Source: Chlamydoabsidia padenii (taxonomy: Eukaryota; Mucoromycota; Mucoromycetes; Mucorales; Cunninghamellaceae). From it: DNA of 64,000 nt. Both the position numbers and the translations under genes were made by a program. The notes under the pieces were generated by a model, which saw only the letters and a program-made list of their open reading frames with translations, was not told the DNA's origin and ran no database searches. Location of the stretch: assembly GCA_025330725.1 (NCBI GenBank), contig JAIWND010000007.1:1-64000 (forward strand). Direction: 5' to 3'. Position 1 is the stretch's first letter. Each line of letters begins with the position of its first letter. Shown here one piece after another: positions 24,075 through 35,986 of this stretch.

Positions 24075-25016
24075 GGTCAGATAAAATGAAAACGAAGAAG
24101 AAGAAATGAAATGAAAGATGGAAGAGAAATGGATGGATAGACAGTTTTATATTAATGTAGTATCAATAAGGAGAGGGTGGAGGGGTAATGTTAAGGAGAC
24201 TAAATCACTTGTAGAAAGAAAAAAGGAGTTTTTTGCTCTCTCTCACTCTCGCTCTATCTACGGGTGACATGGGCGGGGTTCGAAATGCTTGGATTATAGT
24301 TTTAAGCAAGTAATGAACACCTCCTTTTAACTCCAGATGGCTCGATACAACTAGCCTACTCCTCTCATAGTATGGTTCAATTGTATTAAAGATATTTTGA
24401 TAAACTGTTTGTTTTTTGCAAAAAACAAGTTGCTCTATCGTGGGCTACATCTCGAATATGTTTCAGGCACAAAAAAAAAAAAGTCGCTCTTTCAATTTTT
24501 GACCTGAGATTTACACTTTTTTTTTTTTTCTGGAGGACTCTTCTCTTTCCCTTTTACCATTCCCACATTCATCCAATTTGGTATCCTTTTTTTATTTGTT
24601 TAGTTAGGTGACTATTTATACTTTGACGGTATTGCTTTATGCTAATATAACCACTATATGTTATCTTTACTTTTATAACTAGCATCACTCATGGCACATT
24701 GTCCTGCAAGATCGTTGACCGGATCACTTTACCAAGGTTGACTCTACAAACACTGCAGGGTATATAGTAAGTTGAAAAGGGATGATAGGAGGGATGCACC
24801 TCCTCAAAGAGAAGAAAACTACTAACCGAATTCATTCCTTTGTATTCCATAGGTATCCTACGCATCGATTATGCTATAATTATGATACCAAGCAGACCCC
24901 CTCCCCTTCTTTACTCACACACTCACAAAGAATCATGGTGCTCAAAAAGGTAATCCAATCTGTACACAACATATATATGTTTTTACTTGATCATTACCGC
25001 AGGTACAAGTCGGGAT
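24075..25016. promoter_or_regulatory. spacer between 7TM gene and small ORF
   Basis: Contains the GGGCGGGGTTCGAAA box (24,271-24,285), A12 and T13 runs, and probable 5' UTR exons of the small downstream ORF (intron-like GT..AG around 24,954-25,002). No other gene seen. Confidence 0.4.
24271..24285. promoter_or_regulatory. GGGCGGGGTTCGAAA motif
   Basis: A copy of the recurrent spacer motif about 197 bp upstream of the 7TM gene start. Confidence 0.4.
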
Positions 25017-25295
25017 ATGTACGGACCTCCATTCAAAGGTAAACAATAGGAATCCCCCTTCTCCAAACAGCCACCCTGAAGAACTGACAGAAACGTGTTT
25101 TTTATTTTTATTTTATTCTTCTTAGATCTCTTTGTTAACAACACAAAGAAATTCATTGGATTGATGAATATAACGATGACACCCTTATTTGGCGACTTTA
25201 CGGACCCTCAAGGAGGCTCCAAAGGTATGTGGGGGCCGGATCTGAACATTCATCAAGAACTAACAAAAAGGGTATCTCATCTTGGATTAGTATAG
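25017..25295 (+). CDS. small hypothetical protein, 2 coding exons
   Basis: Not recognised. The ATG at 25,017 lies in a 36-nt exon (25,003-25,038) joined by a GT-AG intron to a 170-nt exon (25,126-25,295), giving about 63 residues (start MYGPPFKDLF, end RVSHLGLV) without a clear membrane segment. The splice keeps one open frame, while the frame starting from an upstream ATG at 24,935 hits stops in the last exon. The sequence is rich in Gly, Pro and aromatic residues, like small mitochondrial or export-related proteins, but this is only an impression. Confidence 0.45.
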
Positions 25296-25448
25296 ACACA
25301 TAGATATAGATATAGTTGTAATTTTTAATAGTGTAGATGGGAACAAAGCATATAACAACAATAAAAAAAAAAGGCGGGGTTTGATAAACGTTATGTCTGA
25401 TAAGGCTCCTTTACCTGGTCATTATTCAGCATAAAAGGAGACTGGAAA

Positions 25449-25510
<62 letters not shown>

Positions 25511-25861
25511 CGATCATTGGTATCAATTCATGAAAACATCATACTATTATCAAGGAGTATAAGGTAGAGCCTACTTTATTTCCATCACATGAAGCAAGGC
25601 ATAATGTGACAAAAGAATAATAAATATCTGTTTTTTTATTATAAAAGTGTCAAATAACATGGGGTTTCTACAAGGTAAACTAATTAGGCAAAAGGGAGAA
25701 TAATATACAGGATGGAGAAGATTGATAGTAATGATATAATGTGTATGGGGGGAAATGATTGGCATGGTATATCGCTTGACCCTTAAAAAAAAGAGATGTA
25801 CAAAAGGTCAGTATACCATTCTATAGTCTGCATTTCGCATAGAATGACCATCCTCTTTTGA
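25296..25861. other. spacer with T58 run
   Basis: Contains GGCGGGGTTTGATAA (25,373-25,387) and a run of 58 T at 25,451-25,508. Minus-strand frames here are low-complexity. No gene seen. Confidence 0.6.
25451..25508. repeat. T58 homopolymer
   Basis: Fifty-eight consecutive T, the longest homopolymer in the window, about 155 bp past the end of the small ORF. Confidence 0.95.
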
Positions 25862-26808
25862 TTACCATGTATACTTCGCACGAGCCTTTCGTTGACCTTC
25901 CTTTTTCCGTTCCACACCCCTAGGATCCCGAGTAGTACATCCAGTTAGTAGTCATATACACACAAAAGAAAGAGAATCAGCAATGATCATTCATCCCTCC
26001 TCCTCCTTTTTTTTTTTTTTTGGCTTACCTTTTCGTAGAGTTGGTTCAAGTCTTGGTCATGAATCAGTAAAGCTTTACCCACACCCAATTTGATTGCTTC
26101 TGATTGACCGGTCGTGCTACCACCTGTTACAAGAGTCCATACCCTCTACTTGTTCGCCGTCATTGTCATTGGTAATACCACTTGATCACGATCCGCACGT
26201 CGTTTAAAGTAATCCTCGAGCTCCACACCATTCACCAGCACCTTTCCTTCGCCTTTGACCACTCAGCAGCGCGCACTTGATTCCTTTCTTCGTCCGACCG
26301 CATAAGCTCGACCCATATCATCCAGTATTGCTTTATTTGTCTTGGTGGATGGGCTGGTAGGTTGATCCAGTCGTTCATATGACATTAATACTCGAGTTCC
26401 TTGAGATGGTAGTGGTCGAAGTAGTGATGCCAGTTGATTCAATTGCAAGGGGATTTTCCGCCATTGAGAGGTCTTTAATGGAATGGCCAACATTTCAGAC
26501 ATCTTGTCACGCAACCTCTATGCATATGTCTTGTCGTCTGGTGTGGCGGCCGGTGATGATTTCCAATCAGAGTGTCGTTTATATAAAGAGTCCAGTTCAA
26601 TAAAAAGGCCGTTATATTTAAAATTGCCGGTAAAGTAAGATGAGGATGCAGGTTTATCACGAGAAGTAAGGATATCGTCATGGTCAGTAGCTGATTGTTG
26701 ATGTGTTGATTGTAGAGTGGCCATGGTGCGTGAAGCCATATGAGTAGTGAAGGCCAATAAATTAACCTTGGATAAGGTTGTTTCTGTAGAAAGAACACGT
26801 CGTAACAT
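25862..26808 (-). pseudogene. MRPS9: mitochondrial ribosomal protein uS9 (MRPS9), damaged
   Basis: The reading frame encodes a bacterial-type uS9 with a mitochondrial N-terminal extension: MLRRVLSTETTLSKVN start, the uS9 signature GRRKESSAR, KGEGKVLVNGVELEDYF, GQSEAIKLGVGKAL and DPRGVERKKEGQRKAR. Three stop codons interrupt this otherwise continuous frame: TAG after DDKTYA (26,518-26,520), TGA after KESSARC, and TAG after MTMTANK. The intron near 26,030 has a GTAAGC donor, but its 3' end (branch CTAAC at about 25,945) is followed by TGGATG with no AG. The universal C-terminal basic tail is cut by TAA right after KYTW; one extra G there would restore a VIKR-like end. Either this is a recently dead copy or the assembly has several errors. 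A functional copy should exist elsewhere. Confidence 0.8.
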
Positions 26809-28009
26809 TAAATGTGGAATAAAGGAAGAAAAGAAAGAATGAAGAAAAAGTTTTTTTATTTTTAGTCACCAAGAAGGGTAAATTTTTCAAACGCCTATTT
26901 TAAGTCCGATAGAGTTTTACCCGGTCAGAAAGACCTTTTTTTGGATTTTTTAAAGTAAAACAATCCAAGAACCCTCAAACAATAATAAAGCTCATTTTCA
27001 ACTAGAAAGTTTTACTCTTTTGCACTTGGATGTTTTGGATTTGTGGATTCTTGGGATGAAGATTAACAAGATTCATGCAACGACACCATCAAAATCCCGC
27101 CTCTTCCCCTTTCAGGCGGGTTCAATGGACATATGAATCCATTAATCATACTAATCCATACTGACATATTGGTTCATGTTGATCCATATCCCCATTGACA
27201 AGGTCATAACTTTTAAACCATACGTTGGTCCAAGAGATCAATAAAATAAACGGTGTTTCAAAATAGTTTAAAGGAATGATTAAAAGCAATGATACATAGG
27301 AAAAAAAAGCAAGCAGTCAGTTAGTACACGTGGACAGCCCATTTTGTCTTTGGAAATGGTAAAACTTACCCGAAGGAGTTAAAGGTAGGACTGCGATAAC
27401 ACCCCGGAAGAGTTAAACAAAGGAAAAGAAAAATCGGATGCAGTCCCGATGGAACACCTATTTTCATTAATGTCTGATTTGTGGCGGAAAGAAGACACAC
27501 GTGGCCAAAAATAAAAATAAAAATAAAAAAACTTGAAGGAGAGGAAGGAGAATCAACCAATTCAATGGAGCAAACCCTTATCAATCAATGTGATAAACGA
27601 TATAATCACATGTATTTGAGTCAGTTTTGCTATTCACAAACGATCAATTAATGCTGATCATCAGTCAATACATGTAAAGAAGCTAGAATGCAATGGTGGC
27701 GGGATTTCAAATAAATACCGATCAATGCAAAAAAAAAAAAAAGAGTCTGGCTATGATAATGTCATGTGTATTAATAGATCCCCTAGTCCCTTCTTTTCCT
27801 AATCAAACTACGATCCAATCAGCAGATACCTGTTGCAGTCTGGCTTACCACATTGGCAGTGGCGGAAAGAAGAGAGAGGAGAGAGAGGATTCATCCAACC
27901 ATATTGGAAGTGGAGGAAGGAGGGTAGATGTAGTCAATCAAATTAATATAGGTGTTACAAAAAAAATGGGGTCTTTATTAGATGTCAAATAGTTATGGTA
28001 TTTAGGTTA
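26809..28009. other. gene-poor spacer
   Basis: No gene seen. It contains ATTCATGCAAC at 27,071, AAAATCCCGCC at 27,091, GGCGGGTTCAA at 27,115 and GGCGGGATTTCAAAT at 27,698, plus A-runs. Direct repeats around 27,857-27,915 (CATTGGCAGTGGCGGAAG / CATATTGGAAGTGGAGGAAG) are short and imperfect. Confidence 0.55.
26883..26894. promoter_or_regulatory. TTTCAAACGCC motif upstream of uS9m
   Basis: A copy of the recurrent spacer motif about 80 bp upstream of the damaged uS9m start, so the promoter still looks like those of intact genes. Confidence 0.35.
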
Positions 28010-28470
28010 AAAGCCAAGCAGTGTAAATCTGTCCGAACTTGCGATGACTTTTACCTGTCATGGAGCACACTTCATATTCAACCCCGCTTTACCTAAGATT
28101 TTTGGATGGGCTCTCCTCGCTCCATTATTAAAGGATGCTAATGATTAAAGTGGTGATGTGAATATTATAACCCATTTCCAATATACTTTACCGCAAAAGT
28201 CAAGCGCCAGAACCCTTGTGTTAGTCAGCCCAAGCATGCAATGAGTTTTACCTGTCTTTTGCATGGAAAAAGGAGGAAGAGAAGCAAAAATCATTTTCAA
28301 ATCCCGCCAGTCCTTAGTCAGAGTTGGAAGGAGCTTTACCGCTCCATCGTCAACGAATGCTAATGATTAAAGTGGCCATGTGGACGCTATGACCCATTTC
28401 CAACATACTTTACCGCAAGTTCAAGTACCAAGATTCTTGTGTTAGTATGTTTAGGTTTGCAATGACTTTT
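28010..28470 (-). repeat. diverged tandem copies of module B
   Basis: Two tandem units of about 232 bp share GCTAATGATTAAAGTGG (28,137 and 28,369), ACCCATTTCCAA-ATACTTTACCG, CTTGTGTTAGT and GCAATGA-TTTTAC. The same GCTAATGATTAAAGTGG core occurs at 55,871 and 56,110, and inverted at about 1515, so this is the same repeat family, older and shorter. It also contains TTTCAAATCCCGCC at 28,298. Confidence 0.75.
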
Positions 28471-29730
28471 ACTTTTCTTTTGTAGACGAAAGAAAACTTC
28501 ATTTTCAAACGCCGAACACCAAAATTCAATGCGCCTAGCAATTCCCGATTTGGGGGCATGATCATGGAGGGGAAGCGTTGTCAGTCGAGATTTCGTTACT
28601 CGTTGTAGAGCCCAAATTTGTATATGCAGTCTCTCTCCACCCAACTTTTTCCTGTGCTCCCTGTTTGCGAGAGCACTCACTCCTAAAAAAAATAAAAATA
28701 AAAAAAAATAAAAAGATTCAACTACTCACTCTACTATGTTTTGTGAAAGTCTCTCTCTATCCAGCTTCTCCCGTTCCCCCTCTTTGCAAGGGCATTCCAT
28801 TCCATTTTTATTACTATTAACACATTGTTGCACAAAAGAGAGATTTCAAAGTTTTATGAAGTCTGAGATGTCTGTACGATTTGACATTAAAAAACAACAG
28901 CAGGATTTTATTTATATAGAAGAATGTTTTGTTGTACTGTAACTGCACAACTTTTATATTTTAAGTATTAGTTTAAATCAATAGCTATGATATAGTCTAC
29001 GTTTCATATCCCCTGCTTCCTTTGGCTTTTGGCCAAATGGTCGGCACCCTTCGGTTGCAAATTTGTCAATACGTTGAGTTTGAGATAGTTTATTTATTAT
29101 AATCAAAGCTATAGCTACAACATGTTCATTCGATTCGCCAAGTGACTAGACTAGATCTATACTGCACCTTGGGAGAGAAGAAGTCTTGTGACCATTAAGT
29201 GTAGAGTGCCAATACCACCAGCCAAGTCTTCTATACTCGCTTCATCGCCGTCATCCTACTGGTTATCAATAGCAAATGTATCGTCTTGTCATTTTCTATT
29301 ACCGTACCAAAGATGTTATTGTCAGAGATTACAGTGTTGCAAATTTCCACTCCATCGTATAAGAACAAACTTTTATTCAAAGATTAAGATATATTAGTTC
29401 AAGTTGCATTTAATCCATACTTTTTACATGCCTTTTGCTAAATAGTAGTGAATGGATTCATCGCCTTGGTGAAGATGCTACAACCATACTTTTGGTACCA
29501 ATTCTACAGAATAATGCGAGTGAGATTCAATATTGTATGGTTACAGGTCAATTGAGTGAGGTGGATCGAGAGTAATAGAGTGCAAAGTAAACAAGAGAAG
29601 AGAAAAAGAAAAAAAAAAAAAGGAGATGAAAGTCGAGATGGTCGGTGATTTAATCCGGGCATGTGGTTTTAAATTTTGAAGAAAAGGGGCGGCTTTTTCC
29701 TTTCCTTTCTCTTCTCTTTCTTCAATCCTA

Positions 29731-29761
<31 letters not shown>

Positions 29762-29777
29762 CCTTCATGTTTCACTC
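28471..29777. other. gene-poor spacer upstream of TMBIM gene
   Basis: No intact gene seen. A minus-strand frame ending at 29,157 (…LAGGIGTLHLMVTRLLLSQGAV) looks protein-like but is closed by a stop after about 33 codons. A run of A at 29,610 and T28 at 29,731-29,758 precede the TMBIM start. Confidence 0.5.
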
Positions 29778-29780
29778 ATG
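29766..29780 (+). promoter_or_regulatory. 4-codon uORF overlapping the TMBIM start
   Basis: ATG TTT CAC TCA TGA ends on a TGA that overlaps the main ATG (ATGA overlap). It sits directly after a long T-run and could favour leaky scanning or termination-reinitiation at the main start codon. Confidence 0.45.
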
Positions 29781-30912
29781 ACTGAAACTTCTTATACACT
29801 TCCTACTCACCATAACTATGTGGGAGATCCATCACTTACTAGATACCATTCAAGTCAACTGGATTTTGATGTTTTTGGTGCCTCAGTGACAAGAAATGCC
29901 ATACCTGAACAAATGGGTAAGAAAAAGGAAGGGGGGACGGGGCAGTAACAATACTTGACGATGAACTGATTATTGTTTGTTTGTTTGTTTTTTATTGATA
30001 GGTTTTGCTGGAAAAGTAATGTTGATTGTTCTTGGACAACTTGTTACTACCTTGACTTTTACTGTTAGTCTTCAATATATCCAACTCACTTGGCACTGGT
30101 TACAAATTAGGTTTGTAATTCAACTTATCAGGCACCTGTTTGGTTTCAGCTTGACTAACTCTCTTTTTTTTTTTTTTTTTTTTTGTTCAGTATTCTGACG
30201 TGGTGGATTCCTTTAATACCCTGTGTTTTGGCGGCTCTCTTAATCATTTGGCAACTCTGGGCATTCTATTTTCAATTGGTTATGCCAGCTCGTATCATCC
30301 TATTATGTCTCTTCTCTGGCTTATCATCCTTTATTGTTGGTGAAATAGGTAAGTATCATGGTACAACACTATTATTGACTTACACAAGATTCTATCTCTC
30401 TCTCTCTCTCTTTTTTTTTTTTTTATTAATTGTAGTTGTGACATTTTGTTATGATGAAGGATTACTGCTTATGAATTTGATTGGATCTGGTATCTTGGCC
30501 TTTTATTGTTATACTCTTCAACACAAGTATAAATTCTCGGGACCTACACCATGGTAAGTAAAAAAGGAGGAGGATGTTATCATCACTAACAATCATCGGG
30601 TATTCCTTTTTACATCATAGGTTTTTCGGTATGGCGGCGATTTGTCTCAGCTCTTCAGGATTACGGCTTTGGTTTGATTTGGATGCATTGGAAATATTGG
30701 CCCCAATTGGACTGGCAGGATTGATTTGTACCTATGTGATACTTGATTTGTATTATATCATGGATAACACCTCAGCAGAAGATGTAATTTTGGCCAACAC
30801 ATGCTTGTATGTCGATTTGCTTTATCCCATGCGATGTCTCCATAATATTTGTGAACTCTCTGATAACTTGAACTTGCTCGATATTCTTTATCCTGGCCCA
30901 CCTAATGGATAA
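29778..30912 (+). CDS. BAX inhibitor-1 / TMBIM-family membrane protein
   Basis: Likely an ER, Golgi or vacuole multi-pass protein of the TMBIM (Bax inhibitor, Lifeguard-like) family, linked to Ca2+ leak and stress survival. Five exons encode about 270 residues. A polar N-terminus (~45 residues) precedes seven hydrophobic stretches starting with GFAGKVMLIVLGQLVTTL. The family-like last part has a helix (LAPIGLAGLICTYVILDLYYIMD) followed by the acidic-containing DVILANTCLYVDLLYPMRCL, which corresponds to the D-YI-A-L-LY-DI-NLFL-ILR ending of the family. Junctions (MG|FAGK, QIS|ILTW, EI|VVTF, TPW|FFG) are all GT-AG. The C-terminal extension NICELSDNLNLLDILYPGPPNG is unusual. Confidence 0.8.
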
Positions 30913-31236
30913 ACCGCCCTTCCTTCCATTTACTGTTAGTCTACTCTACTTTTTATATATGTTGTCTATACCCTTATTTATTAGATTATCCACCAATTTA
31001 TACTTGTATTTTATCACCCTGTAAACCCCTTATATCATTATGTAAATCAATAAAGATAACAATGCCATTTGCCCCACAATAAAAGATATTACAATAAAAC
31101 TTTTTATTAATAACAATGATGTAATGGTACATGATAAAAAAAAAAATGATAAATGACAAAGTAAACTAGATACAAAATGATGAAATGTGGTAAAAATGGG
31201 TAATAATAATAAACAAAGTAAACTATAATAATAAAT

Positions 31237-33489
31237 CTAATGGAATCGAAGGTAGAAGTTGACAATAAGAGCACCAACCAAAAGAACACAAAGGACAGCA
31301 GGACCCCATAAATCGTCATATCTTCCTACCACACGTCTATTGATCATCCAGGCCCGTTTTTCGAATCGATAAAGTGCATATATAGCCACCAAGGCACTAA
31401 TACCCATAAATACGCCTACAGAAGGGGGGGGAATGAGTGATATGGATTATATATACTCTTTTTTTTTTTTTTTCATCAACTTACCACCACAGATTCTTGC
31501 CGAGTAATCACCAAAGTTGATAAGATTGAGAGCCACCGTTAATAAGAGAGCACAGAATTGCAACCAAGAGATAAAGGTACGTTCATTTGCAAAGAATACC
31601 TTGGGTTCCACCCGGACCTTGGTGACACCAAACTTCTTCTTTTCATCTTCTGCCACAGGTTCACCGAGAGGAATAGTCGTCATGTCAATGTTGCTGGTAT
31701 CCATGTTGCGATCCTTCTTCTTCTTCTTCCTGGTAGCGTCTTCAGTCGATGTGGATGAGTATTGTTCTACTGTTGTTGTTGTCGCTGCTGCTTCTGCTGC
31801 TGCTGTTTGTCGTGCCAGTAGTTTTTCATCGGGATATATAGGACCTTCCTCTTCACTTGGATCTCGTAAAGTATAGCCATTTTGTTGTTGTTGTTGATTA
31901 ATGCTGTTCATACGATGAATACTATTCGCCCGATCTGCCACCACCTTCATCCGAGTTTCTTCTTGAGCCATAGCACGACTGTAATGACCATCAATCAAAG
32001 GCTTGAAAGATTTCGATCGAGTGAGACCAAAGTTTGTTGCACGAGGCTTACGGATATCCAATTCCATTTCAGATAACCACCAAGGAAGCAAAGGCATACG
32101 ATCACCATAGAAATGACAAGCACCATGCAAGTATTTTGAGAACCGAGGCACTTCATGCACTAGATGAGAATCCACGAGATTTGTCAACCAAGCAGGAGGT
32201 TCTTGACCAAGATGAGTTTGTAACTTTGTTTCCAGCACCGCATAAGGGAATCGCAACACATCGGCTTCATCCAAATAGTTGAAAGGATAATCAATACCCA
32301 CATCAGGTCGCCGCCATTGTCCATCACCACGTCGAGTCCGGTCAAAATTGTCTTCACGAATAAATGTCAAATCGGTATCCAAACTGACCCGCACCCGTTG
32401 ATCACCAGGTAATTGGAATGCAGTACGGTTGTAAAAAGCACGCAAGACAGGATCTAGGTTCTTGTCGGCAAGAGAAGTCTGAATACCATTAGCAATAAAG
32501 AGATTATCCTTGACAATTTGTTCATCAGTTCCCTTGGCCTTGAGTCCATCCGCATACGCCGCCGCCGAGAGTTCACCAGATACGAATTTAGCCACCTCTG
32601 GTTCATTTAACCGGAACCGATCCTTGACAGAAGCACCATCCAACCACCAAGCATGATGTGTTTTGCGTTCAATAAAGATAGAGTTGGAAGACATGGGACC
32701 ATACCACCGGAATCGAATCGCTTCAGCACCTTCATCACGTTGTAACCGTCCAGTATACAGGTCAAAGTCAGCATTATCAAAGTACACCGAAGAGATGGCA
32801 GCATCGGCTTGTTCAAAGGGCTTGCTTTCATTAAAGATAAGGACAGGAAGGTGAAGCATGATGATGGATTTGACTTCGGTAATGTTGTCAGGGTGAATCC
32901 AATACTTGGCTGTCGCACGTTCAAATGCATTTTGATCCCCACCAGCAGCAGCATTCCCAGTACGAGGTTGACCTTTCAATCGACAGATATCATGGAGAGA
33001 GGAGATAAACACAATGGCCACATCAAATCGTTGCTTGTCCAGTGGTTTGGCTCGTAGTTGAGGCACAAACGCTTGTTGAAGATCCATATGAGTCCATTTG
33101 TCATGCTTCTTGATGATTTTTTGGAAACCAATATAGTTGAGTCGTGTGAATTTGGCAAGATCGTTGACATCAAACAAGACTTCAGTTAATGCTTCGTCCA
33201 TTACCGCCCAGTTTTGTTCAGAGGAGTAGGTAGGATTGTTCATAAAGGTGCGGATCGATCGTTCGCAATAGTTGATTCGAGCTTCCACTTCACCGAGCTT
33301 GGCATTCACAAAGTCGTACACCTTTTCCAGTTCGTTTTCCAACAATGCAACAAAATCCTTTTCGTCTTGTTCGTTCCAACTGTGATCCTGTTGTCTGGTT
33401 TTTAACTCCACCTTGAGCACGTCGTATTGAATGTAAGAGAGTCGCCAAGGCACAAATATTTCAGTGGATAATAATTCACCAAACTTCAT
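31237..33489 (-). CDS. VTC4: vacuolar transporter chaperone, polyphosphate polymerase
   Basis: Catalytic subunit of the VTC complex, which polymerises ATP gamma-phosphate into polyphosphate and moves it into vacuoles (acidocalcisomes). One long exon of 680 codons begins at the start; its last ~13 codons are intron read-through, and a short exon adds the membrane C-terminus, giving about 725-730 residues, as in yeast Vtc4 (721). Order: SPX domain (MKFGELLSTEIFVPWRLSYIQYD, basic FQKIIKKHDKWT for inositol-pyrophosph­ate sensing); tunnel domain with KYWIHPDNITEVK, GAEAIRFRWYG, IERKTHHAWW, SLDTDLTFIRED and the catalytic lysine in YAVLETKLQ; then a Gln/Ala-rich linker and three membrane helices ending IVNFYLRFH. 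Vtc2/3 usually lack full catalytic residues, so Vtc4 is favoured. Confidence 0.95.
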
Positions 33490-33670
33490 TGTATATTAAA
33501 AAGAGAGAGAGGTGGGGAAGAATAAGTGTGTGTGTGAATAAAAGGGGTAAAAGAAAGAAAAAAAAAAAAAAAAGTAAGGTAGGATGTGAGAGAGAGGAAA
33601 GGAAAAGAGAAGAAAATGAAAGAAAAAAAGTGGCACAAGGGTTTTAAAATGGATGGTAAAAAGACATTGG

Positions 33671-33684
33671 ATTTCAAATTCCGA
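33671..33684. promoter_or_regulatory. ATTTCAAATTCCGA motif upstream of VTC4
   Basis: A copy of the recurrent spacer motif 182 bp upstream of the VTC4 start codon. AATTCATGCCC lies about 60 bp further out. Confidence 0.4.
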
Positions 33685-35828
33685 CTTCGGTTCACCAAGA
33701 AGCCGAAAAAAATTTGCACCTTTCTTTTCAAATTCATGCCCAGTCAGATCAGTTTCCAAAAATAGAAGCCATCATTGTTTTAGTAGCATTCCTTTTTGTC
33801 ATACATGCATTGATCAATCGAATTAACAGTGGTTTCTTTACATATATATCAAAACTATGTTACAATTGGAATGAGATTATGCAATGGGATAAAATGAAGG
33901 ATCAATGACCAAAAGAAACCTGATCTGTGATAGTTTTTTTAATTCGGAATACATATCCCCTTCCTTTTACTTATTTTTCTTTGGTGGAAAAACGGTTTCT
34001 CCTGGAGTAGAAACAGTCAATTTATCTTAGTAAACCTCTCAATACAATAAACTCCGACTTTGATAGAAACTTTTTGATCGGAAGGCCAGAATTAGTTCCC
34101 GTAATTTTCAGTAGGTGATACACATTAATGCATAAACTTCCTTTTATCATTGATGTATGAACAAATTGCAACTTGATCATGAAATGTATTTTACTTTCTT
34201 TTGTGATAATACATTATCAAAATGATGAAGATTGTATCATAAGATGCTTTCAGATCTACGTGCCTTATGACCACACTATTATGAAACCTACGCATGAACA
34301 TTTTTTAAACCGGCGCTTTAAGTATTGTTTCGGCCGTCGGTCTTTTGGGTTCCTGAATAGTTTGTTGATGATTAATCGCCATGATCCTTACACATCCTTA
34401 ATATCTGTATATGTGATACTACATATATACTTCCATTCCCCGTGTATACATTAGTCAAGATAATGACTTTTTTTATTTTTGAGATTATTAGTTTCGAGAT
34501 GATTGATTATATGATATATTACCCTTGGTCACCCCCACATCATGACATTCAAATTCCGGTCGAAACGGTACATATCGTTTCCGAGAATGAATAGAGTCCG
34601 ATTCCTTTTTTATTTTTAGATACAGTATATGAAATCACACCAATGTCATCAAGATAGAATAAATCTGCCATGGTATATAGACTTTGTCATCTAATCGTTC
34701 TCTATTTATTATTTCAATACCAGCAACAAGATCAAAGCAATCAAAAACAACGTATCATACCTATACTACCAGTTTTATCCTATTCTACTCTATTTTATTC
34801 TATCAAGATACCAAGTAGTTATGTGGAATCATTCATGTCAAATCCCTGAATACATCAAAGCAAATCTTTGTACCATAGTTGTTCATCACCATTGATCCAT
34901 TCCAAGTCGATCATCGAATCCTATAATTTTTGTTGATCTTCCACCGTTCAAGTCATTTTTGGATTCCACCATGGTCGATCCCTAATGTGGTCCTGCCAAC
35001 AGACGTGTCTTGATCGCGGTGATTATAATAAAGAGTTGAATTGTCGATCGTACCTATGTGTCTTTCGTTGTCGCGGCTAAATGAATCAAGAGAGAAGAGG
35101 TTAGTCAGCTCGATGTCTATTCGTTACCATGTTTTCACTGTTTCATTTGATACTTGCAGCTATCATTGGCCAGCCCCTTTTACAAGTCGGATAATCATTT
35201 TTCATTATTTTACACACCCCATTCTCTCTTGAATTGCTACATTTCATGTCCTATAGATGGGTGCGAGAGAGAGAGAGAGAGAGTTTCTTCTTTGGTGATT
35301 CATAGTATGCCCAGGTACATTGATTTGTTGTTGGTCATTTGTGTTGATGTTAAAAGATGCTTGATGAAGTGACCATGATCATTAGTCGGGTTGTCGCATA
35401 TTAGGTCGTGGATTGGTGCTATATTAAAAGAATCCAAAGGCATTCGTTTGAAATAAGGAAGAAGAAGAAACTAAAGCAGTGACGAAGGCATGCCCCCTTT
35501 TTGGAAAAATAATATTTCAAACGCCGCCTTTCCTTTTTTTTTTTCAAAGCGATGATACATCACACTATGCTCCATATAAGAACCAATACAAAAACCATCT
35601 TATGTCAAGTAGTTAATCAGACAAAAGGAGTGTTGTGTAAAGAAAAGGAAAGGAAAGAAAAGAAATCTGGTCACATTTGTGTATTATTATCTAGATGTGT
35701 TCTTTATTCAGTGATTGATAGTTTGCCTCTTGTTTCGATTTGAGAAAGATATCTACTAGTCAAAACCTATTTTCGATGAAAAGATATAAGTATACATCAT
35801 ATCAGCCATATCTGAACTTGACGAGTTG

Positions 35829-35899
35829 ATTCATGCAACGTAAATCAACGGAGACTCAAAAAAGAATCACATGTAGTACCAATGTTTTGAAACACCGCC
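35829..35899. promoter_or_regulatory. ATTCATGCAA ... TTTTGAAACACCGCC motif pair
   Basis: Both recurrent elements lie within 71 bp, ending about 88 bp upstream of the polymerase X start codon. Confidence 0.45.
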
Positions 35900-35986
35900 A
35901 GTCAAAAAAACAAAAATAAAGCCCTGAAAATAAAAACTGGGGAACATTCTTCTTTCTCTTCTTCTTCCCCTTGAACAATCTTCACC

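Larger units (their letters stand above)
33490..35986. other. 2.5-kb spacer between VTC4 and DNA polymerase X
   Basis: No supportable gene. ATTTCAAATTCCGA lies at 33,671, CATTCAAATTCCGG at 34,547, ATTTCAAACGCCGCC at 35,514, ATTCATGCAA at 35,829 and GAAACACCGCC at 35,888. There are A/T runs and a (GA)8 tract at 35,265-35,282. Open frames here (e.g. 34,173-34,454) are AT-biased and featureless. Confidence 0.55.

Noticed and set aside
29157..29257. Minus-strand protein-like stretch ending LLLSQGAV
   Set aside because: Closed by stops after about 33 codons with no convincing acceptor; might be a relic but is too short to claim.
31517..33405. Several + strand frames of 60-119 codons opposite VTC4
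   Set aside because: Antisense shadows of the long VTC4 exon.
33714..33908. 64-codon frame with a hydrophobic stretch upstream of VTC4
   Set aside because: It begins at a non-ATG codon, sits in promoter sequence with the spacer motif, and has no further support.
34173..34454. 93-codon frame in the VTC4-POL4 spacer
   Set aside because: AT-driven composition, no motif, no splice continuation.
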